From: Biscogniauxia marginata
Taxonomy: Eukaryota; Ascomycota; Sordariomycetes; Xylariales; Xylariaceae
Assembly: GCA_022695795.1 (NCBI GenBank)
Contig: MU404108.1
Location: 186,001-250,000, forward strand
Direction: 5' to 3'
Length of the DNA stretch: 64,000 nucleotides
The notes below the pieces were generated by a model. It made no database searches. It was not told the origin of the DNA and saw only the letters and a list, made by a program, of their open reading frames with translations. Positions 57,560 through 64,000 of the stretch are shown here, in pieces (position 1 is the stretch's first letter; every line of letters starts with the position of its first letter). The translations under genes and the position numbers were made by a program.

Positions 57560-60296
57560 TTACAGTTCTTTGAACACATGTCCGAATATCTCGCGGCTTT
57601 TGAGGAGGTTGACGACCCGAAGCCTTTCATTATCGAGATGGGCCGAGTCAGAAGCCTGCCCGCACGGGAGATGTGCGGCCGGGGCATTGAATTCCTTCTC
57701 TAAAAATCGTATTGCTGGTATGGAGCCCCCTTCTCTAATGTAGAGGGGCCCACGAAGTTTTGGTGAAGTTCCATTGGAATGCGACCCATTTCTGCTATCG
57801 CCGTTCTCCTCACCTGCTCCATTACCCTGGTCATTATCGGTAACCCGAGAAAATAGGGGAGCCCACGCTTGCACAACAGCTTTTTCAAGTGTGCGGAAGA
57901 TGTAACCACTAGGATCGCCGAGCCACGGCTCAGCCTGATTATCAATCTGAATGCTAAGCTTGTTATCCGACTCGAGATTGCTGAACTCAGATTCAAGGAA
58001 GGAGGTGAGAGAGCTCGTAACTTTCTCAACCTCTTGCCCAGGAACTAGTCGAACGCTGATTTTAGCATTCGCATGACTACTGATCAAGCTTCCATCCGGA
58101 CCCGAGACCTTCACCTTATGATGCGTTAGATTCGGCTCTCGCCACCGCGCCATCAAATTGGCCTTGAGAGTACTAGCAGATACACCTCCCTTTGTCTGTT
58201 CTGTGAGTACAGACAGAATATCGTCATATCGAGCTTCCTCTTCAGCCGTCAGCGGTAAAATTCCATCATAGAAACCTGGAAGCATGATGCGGTTTCGGGG
58301 ACCTTTAAGTTTTGTAAGCAACATCATGAGGTCAGACAACGGCTCGTTAACCATATAAGACCCGTCAACGCCAGAGTGAAGATCAGGATTCTTTGACTCG
58401 ACACAGACTGTTGCATGCATAACGCCTCTTAGACCGTAGGTTAAGCAAGGAGTATCGTCGTTCAGCCAATAGCTGTTAGCTAAAAGGATGTAGTCGATAT
58501 GGCCGATACGGTCTTTATGCTTTTGGACGGTCTCCTCGAAACCACGGGACCCAGACTCTTCTTGGCCTTCGATCACAAACACTATGTCGGAATCTAGGGA
58601 TTTGGCTTGCATGAGATCGGTAACGGCGTAGAGCGCAGCCATTATGGGCCCCTTGTTGTCGCTGACTCCACGTCCGTAGAGATATCCGTTGGTTCCCTTG
58701 AGCTGGAAGGGGTCGTTTTCCCACTTTCCGTTCTTAGTGTCGGCTGGGACCACATCGTAATGGCCATAGAAAAGGATTCTCTTTCGTTTCTCCACAGGCT
58801 CAAGTTTCCCAGTAAACTTAGCAAGCACAACAGGGTGGAGTGTGTCATTTGCACTGAGCATCTCAACGTCGGCACCTAGCTTCTTGAAGAGTGTGCGGAG
58901 GAATGTGGCTCCCCGACGACAATCCTCGGCATATTCAGGACGGGATGATACAGTCTTGTAGGAGACAAACTCGCGAAGAGATGTGATCATCATGTCTTCG
59001 TGATGTTCCTCCGAAGGTTCTTCCACCGAGGCCTGACTCTCAAGTAACCATACGGAGATAGTATTGTCGTTAGCACCCGTGATATACATCTGATTGCCTT
59101 CGTGGGTTGTCACTGCGGACGAAAGTATTTTCCCATCATGAGCCTGCCACCGTGTCAAGCATTGATATTTCTGGCTCACATTCTGGGACTCGTCTGATTG
59201 GAAGTCCCCATAGTGGACGGTGTTGTGTTTCTGCTCCTACGTTAGCCCTAATATAAATGTGACGCGATGAACTTGTTTGGCTTACGGATACGGTACCCGA
59301 GCGCGCAGCACTCCACAAGTATCCCCATCCCATCTGAAGAGCCATGACATCCCCCTTATGGGCCTTGATGACCCTCAGCTTCTGCTTGGTATCAAGGTCC
59401 CAGAGCTCGACAATACCGTGAAGCTTGCCGCTGTATAAAAAAGACCCATCCACGGCTAATGACATGACAGAGCTAGCATCTTCTTCCCCAAGAACCATGA
59501 TCTCTTGAAGACCAGTCTCGTACCCATCCAGGTCAATCTCTCGTCCGCCAAGCTTCCAAGCCTTGATGGTCCCATCTCCACCACCAGATATCAAGACATC
59601 CTCTTCGGGATCGGCATCGGCCGTGGTGCCCTTGGTCATGAGCATGCAATAGACATATCCATAGTGGGCATACATCTTATTCGCTCTTTTGTCTGTTTCG
59701 AGGACGGCTTGGGATCGCGGTATCAAATCGTAACGGCCATCGGTCGGACGGGGCGTACTCGCACCACCCACGGCTCTCGAGTCGAAGAAGCGATGGTTTC
59801 TTCGATCCGGGTGGTTCGGCGAGTCGTGCGTCGTGCGTCGTTCGGCATCCTTCAGCGCGACCCACTGGATGGACGTGTTCTGGGCGCCATAGTATACGGT
59901 GTCATACTGGGATGAATACGCGACAGAGAAGATGTCTCCAAAGGAATCGTTGGTACTGTATATTTCGCAGAGTCGGTCCATGGTCTTGGGATCCCAGACG
60001 TTAACGATAGGGTCGCTAGCACTCGAGAACAAGAGTGAGCCGTCTTTGGACATGAAAAGGCACATAACACTTCGCTTGTGGGCTTGTATGTGATGTGTCT
60101 TCTGAAATGTGCCCAGAGACCAGACGACTATCTCCCCATTCTGAGTACCGGCATAGATGCTGTCCTTGCCGACAACGAGGGCTAGAACTGAACTGTCATG
60201 CTTGAGACTGTGGTACAGCTGCGGCGTCGTATGCGGAGGGACCTCGAGAATGGGAGAGGGGGCTACGGTGGCGGCAGCGGCGGGTACTGAGGGCAT
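57560..60296 (-). CDS. dug2: Dug2: WD40 plus M20 peptidase subunit of the glutathione-degrading complex
   Basis: Two exons, 60296-59286 and 59230-57560, 893 aa, close to the yeast protein. The N-terminal about 410 residues form WD40 repeats (EIVVWSLG, DPIVNVWDPKTM, DGTIKAWKLGG, HGIVELWDLDTK, DNTISVWLLES). An M20 metallopeptidase follows from about residue 437: GHYDVVPA, GRGVSDNKGP, EGQEESGSRG and a final DSAHLDNE supply the di-zinc ligands and general base. In yeast, Dug2 with the amidotransferase Dug3 cleaves the gamma-glutamyl bond of glutathione in the cytosol. The WD40-M20 fusion is normal for the family. No Dug3 gene is in the window. Confidence 0.95.
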
Positions 60297-62636
60297 TGTA
60301 GCTATTCATGGATCGATTAGCAATTAGGTACAGAAGCCGGCGCTTTCGAAAGACTATGAGAAATAAGTCATGGCAATCGGACAGTCGAAACTAATGCTGG
60401 GGAGGTAGTTCTGAGTGGAAACATGAAGATGTATGGAAAGAATAAATAAAAATGGAGGACAGAGAGAGAGAGAAGATGTGTGACTGATGGGGTGGACAGC
60501 TGGCGACGAAGAGCTAATGCACGATTCAGTTGTGGAATGACATGATAGTAACTGACAAAATGTGGGGTAGCGCAGAGCTCTTGCATGGATCAGCGAAAGG
60601 TACCTACCCTCCGTGCTAGAGCTTCAGCTGGTCTAGCATGTGAGGCTAGCAATGCTAGGCAACGTTAGGTAATCTTGTAGTACATGTATGTACCGAGACC
60701 CCTTCAAGGTCCACTTGGACACCTTCGACATAAGCCACGTACCTGAACTAGGCAAGTAGCTATAGCTACCTACCTACCTCACTTACATCAATACATCAAG
60801 TATAGCTACTACTATACGTAGGGGGGTCCGGGGCCCTTATTCTGTTCTCCGCGTTCGGGTTCGATATCGAGGGGAAATTGAGAGAATACGATGAGTAAAC
60901 CTGACTTACTCTGGATACCCTCTTTATTGTCAATCGCCGCCAGTATCCCTGACAGTGTGTTGACCTGCTGCCCCTTTCTCAACTGTTCTGCCGCCTCGAT
61001 CTTCTGGCAACCCAGACAGCCATTCATCTGTTCGTTGAAACCCATCGTCGTAATAACAGGACTCGGACCAGGACTCACACCACACCTTGCCTAGTGGGTA
61101 AGTAGTCAATGAGGTTTGCGGTCAAACAGTTGATCACTAGTAAAGGTTGAGGGTTTATGGGGAAGAGGGGGGTGGCCGTGGGCGGAAATGGGCAGGGCGA
61201 GATTGCCCTGCTTTATAACCCGGACACGCTGTCGAAACAGGAGTCGAGATGGTGCGGGAGCCGATATTTGAGAGCATCGCTGCCAGGTAATTTATTGGCC
61301 AGCCGCTTTTGTCGGTGTAAGGCACGACGCGCCCAATTGCGTGATGCACTACATACGACCCAAGATCTGGGGACGTTTCGGCTGACATGGCATGAGGGAT
61401 TAGAGCAAAGTAGCTGGGTACTAAGCTTCCCTTGCTTCTTATGTATTCCTCTCCCCGTGGTCTGTAGCGAGTGTACCTCGGTCACATCATATACCCTAAC
61501 GATGACTAGATCTTGTCTGTCTCAGCGCCCCCCTCTGGGAATAATAGGGAGGCCTTCTTGCTCTCCAGGTACCTTACATAGGTAGGTATAGGTACTAGTT
61601 TGTCAGATACATGGTACCTGTTCGACTCTGCGCAGTTTTCCGTATGCATGTACGCTACATACACTATACATCATCAGCGGCCGATTACCAAGTTGCCCGA
61701 CGTACCATATGTGCCAACTTACCTGCATTAGGTACCGGTAATCACAAAGGTATACACAAAGGGGTAAAGGTATGCGACAAGTTAGTAACACCGCCATGCA
61801 GATAGCAATGAAAGCGTACCTGGGATAAATTGCATCATCGGGTGCTAAACTTAGGATCTACACCAGCATGCAGAATTTTGGCAGTTGTTAAGCTGACTCA
61901 TATTGCCATGGCCTTATTACGGTACGAGCAGTTTACTTCGCAAAGAAAAGTTGGATATTTCAGTTGATGGAGGCCGATGTCGGACGGAAAACGATGTGCT
62001 GCTTCTCCTCCTCTAAGTTGTATTCATCCTAAAAAGATACCTGACATCTCTCTCGTGTTGAGTAATTCGGTTAAGCACCTGAGCTGGGAGAGATTTAGAA
62101 CGAAAAGATAGATTGTACATATTAAGTATAGGCCAATACCCCTAATTATCGGTAACTAATCCAAGGCGGGACGGATAGGCACACGAATGGCGTCAACGCG
62201 TCTATCGCGTTACTTAATTGACGGCTAGGTACTTCGTATGGACTGCATATAAGTGGAGCTGCGCGGCTAGGCACGTATTTTTGTATGAATGGAACCCTTG
62301 CTTTCTGGTACATTAGGTAATACCCTCCGGAACCTGAAATTCTCGATATCCAACCTGGTCAATGCGCGATAACCAATTTTCTCGAAGGCAATCCCGTCAA
62401 ATCCATCTGCCAGCGTCATCGCCTTTAAAAAAATTGTTATCGTCCCTAGTCATTGCGACCGCATCCGATCTTCCTTCCTGTCCTAACCTACTTTACGATC
62501 AGCAGTATACCAGCTTATTTGAGCAATTGCTTAATATCACGAGTACTGGTGAAGGCCGAATCTTAACCACTGCCTTCGACCGTTCTTGCACTTCCCTCGC
62601 CGCCCCTTCGACTTCTGTCGCAACCGTTATAACAAA
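60297..62636. other. intergenic between dug2 and tim17
   Basis: 2.3 kb with no firmly supported gene. A minus-strand frame at 60812-61078 (88 codons, with NEQMNGCLGCQKIEAAEQLRKGQ and a GTAAGT donor near 60905) could be the first exon of a small gene whose remainder I cannot find. The plus-strand frame at 61157-61585 looks random. Repeated TACC/GGTA tetranucleotides occur near 60767-60778 and 61580-61590. The start of the 62362 frame is leader of tim17. Confidence 0.4.
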
Positions 62637-63437
62637 ATGGATCACACGCGAGATCCTTGCCCCTGGGTTATTCTCAATGATTTCGGTGGTGCATTTGCTA
62701 TGGGAGTACGTCTGCGAGAATCTTCTACTGTCAACTTTCACAATCACCGGCCTTAACCAATGCGCATCTGTGGTCTTTCTTCACTAGACTTGGGCTAACG
62801 AATATCCAGGGTAAATATTACCCTGTAACCTCTCCGAACCCTTTTTGTTGATTTATACACTCGTTTTGATGAAATCCAAAATACAAAAAGCTTACAATTA
62901 TTCAAGCTATTGGAGGAACAATATGGCATGGTATCAAGGGATTCCGAAACAGCCCCATGGGTGAGAGGCGGTTAGGTGCTGTTACTGCGATCAAGGCGAG
63001 AGCGCCTGTGCTGGGAGGCAATTTCGGCGTTTGGGGCGGTCTCTTCAGCACATTTGACTGCGCCGTGAAGGGGGTCAGGAAGAAGGAGGATCCGTGGAAC
63101 GCTATCAGTAAGTTGATGTCTGCAATTCTTGTCCCTTCTTTGCGCTTCGAAAACTGACCCTGGATGCTGTAGTCGCGGGTTTCTTCACCGGTGGTTCGTT
63201 AGCGATTCGCGGTGGCTACAAAGCAGCGAGGAACGGCGCTATCGGCTGTGCGGTGCTCCTGGCCGTTATTGAAGGTGTCGGTATTGGGTTTCAGAGAATG
63301 CTAGCAGGATCAACAAAGTTAGAGGTAATTTTTAAACCTCTCCTTCTCCCGTATGTTGTGTTGCTATCGACCCAGGAAACTGACAATGGCTCAAGGTACC
63401 ACAACCACCACCGAACACGGACCATGCTCCAGCCTAG
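62637..63437 (+). CDS. tim17: Tim17, presequence translocase channel subunit
   Basis: Exons 62637-62705, 62810 (one nucleotide), 62907-63107, 63173-63324 and 63396-63437 give 154 aa, the usual size. Tim17 is a core subunit of TIM23 in the mitochondrial inner membrane that imports presequence proteins. The N-terminus has [23 protein letters not shown]; next come [38 protein letters not shown] and [24 protein letters not shown], all typical, with four TM segments and GxxxG faces. The Cys pair (DPC, FDC) known to form a disulfide in yeast is present. The tail ends [13 protein letters not shown]. Exon 1 ends after GGA and exon 3 begins with CT, so one extra base is needed to read the conserved Ala; G62810 between ATCCAG and GTAAAT supplies it. 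Confidence 0.92.
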
Positions 63438-63780
63438 ATCACCAGGTCAAACGATGCGACGCACACTACAACACACTCTACTCCTTTCTACCGATGACTA
63501 TGGCATTGTTTTCGGTTCGTGTATAACACATGGGATATTGACGGACTTTGCGTACCTGCACGCGCAGCAGGGGAAAATGTTCGATATGTAAAATAGACGG
63601 CTGCCGGGACGGGTGACTATTCTATTTGTACCTGGAGTCCTAGGCCTCGTTGGGTGGCTCATCCATCTATATGACAATGTTCTAATGATGAACGATCGCC
63701 CACTACATCATTCTCAGTGTCTATATTCTAAGTCATGTATCATAATCTCGACCGCTAATCGAACATATAGTACTCGCACA
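63438..63780. other. intergenic
   Basis: 3' flank of tim17 and probable promoter of the gene at the right edge. Nothing else recognised. Confidence 0.5.
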
Positions 63781-64000
63781 ATGGCGTCTGAACTGAACCC
63801 CTTATGTATGCGATTCCTTTCAGACGAGCCCGACAATATTCCTAATTACCGCGCTTCATCATCAACGTGCCAAATCCTCATTTCCGCATCTCCGTCGTCA
63901 TTGATCCACGCTCGAAACATGCCCGCGCAATTATGATCTTGCAGGATCACAGACCTCGTATCTACGACCCGACCCAGCTGGTCTCGCGTGACAGCGTATT
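63781..64000 (+). CDS. Start of an unidentified gene, cut by the window edge
   Basis: ATG 63781 (MASELNPLCMRFLSDEPD, context CACAATGGC) opens a frame ending at 63936. From about 63860 to the edge a second frame reads FRISVVIDPRSKHARAIMILQDHRPRIYDPTQ, which is also protein-like. A splice from GTGCCA (about 63871) to TTGCAG (about 63946) would join the first frame to a third one instead. I cannot choose between a frameshift and an intron, and I do not recognise the family. Confidence 0.35.

Noticed and set aside
57274..57703. overlapping frames on both strands at the dug2 tail
   Set aside because: The M20 C-terminus is read cleanly in the dug2 frame down to 57560; the others are shadows or 3' flank.
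61157..61585. 142-codon plus-strand frame
   Set aside because: Composition and codon use look random, no domain, and it contains spacer-type TACC repeats at its end.
62362..62787. 141-codon plus-strand frame over the tim17 start
   Set aside because: It is out of phase with the clear Tim17 N-terminus at 62637 and covers its leader and first intron.
1..64000. CRISPR arrays, bacterial operons, insertion sequences, intact transposons or viral genes
   Set aside because: None seen; gene structure is fungal throughout, and no transposase, integrase or reverse-transcriptase motif was found in the frames read.

Overview
The window is nuclear DNA of a filamentous ascomycete (Pezizomycotina, most likely a Sordariomycete; the class is inference). 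The evidence is short introns (mostly 45-110 nt) with GT(A/G)AGT-type donors, CTAAC/CTRAC branch points and CAG/TAG acceptors; a set of secreted plant-cell-wall enzymes; fungal-type Zn2Cys6 regulator, MFS transporters and P450; and AT-rich spacers around GC-richer genes. Gene models were spliced by hand, and each accepted model keeps one frame across all its junctions unless stated otherwise.

Layout. 0-8 kb: a cytochrome P450 (1604-3571), a small CHORD-like zinc protein (5210-6056), and a decayed remnant that reads like the C-terminus of an AA9 lytic polysaccharide monooxygenase (7409-7753). 8.6-11.1 kb: a transcription factor with two successive Zn2Cys6 clusters. 13-33 kb: a neighbourhood rich in secreted enzymes: pectin methylesterase, a frameshifted aldehyde dehydrogenase, a DUF2456-like membrane protein, a necrosis-inducing NPP1-type protein, an MFS transporter, a tannase/feruloyl esterase, a GH10 xylanase and a GH43 enzyme. 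33.5-34.4 kb: a broken leucine-carboxyl-methyltransferase-like gene. 35-40 kb: an Artemis/Pso2-type nuclease converging on a phosphoinositide phospholipase C. 42-44 kb: an unrecognised acidic protein and a small secreted protein. 46-54 kb: a secreted arylsulfotransferase-family protein divergent from a DHA2/Fnx1-type MFS transporter, then an ACS-type (Dal5-like) MFS transporter. 55-64 kb: a low-complexity disordered protein, DUG2 (WD40-M20 peptidase of glutathione turnover), TIM17 (mitochondrial presequence translocase), and the start of another gene at the right edge.

Together, the 7-33 kb block fits plant-tissue degradation: pectin demethylation, arabinoxylan backbone and side-chain cleavage, ester removal, an LPMO relic, a necrosis-inducing protein and a nearby regulator. 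The last 10 kb is housekeeping. The most unusual observation is in tim17: the reading frame and protein-family alignment close only if a single G (62810), flanked by a good acceptor and a good donor, is spliced in as a one-nucleotide exon.
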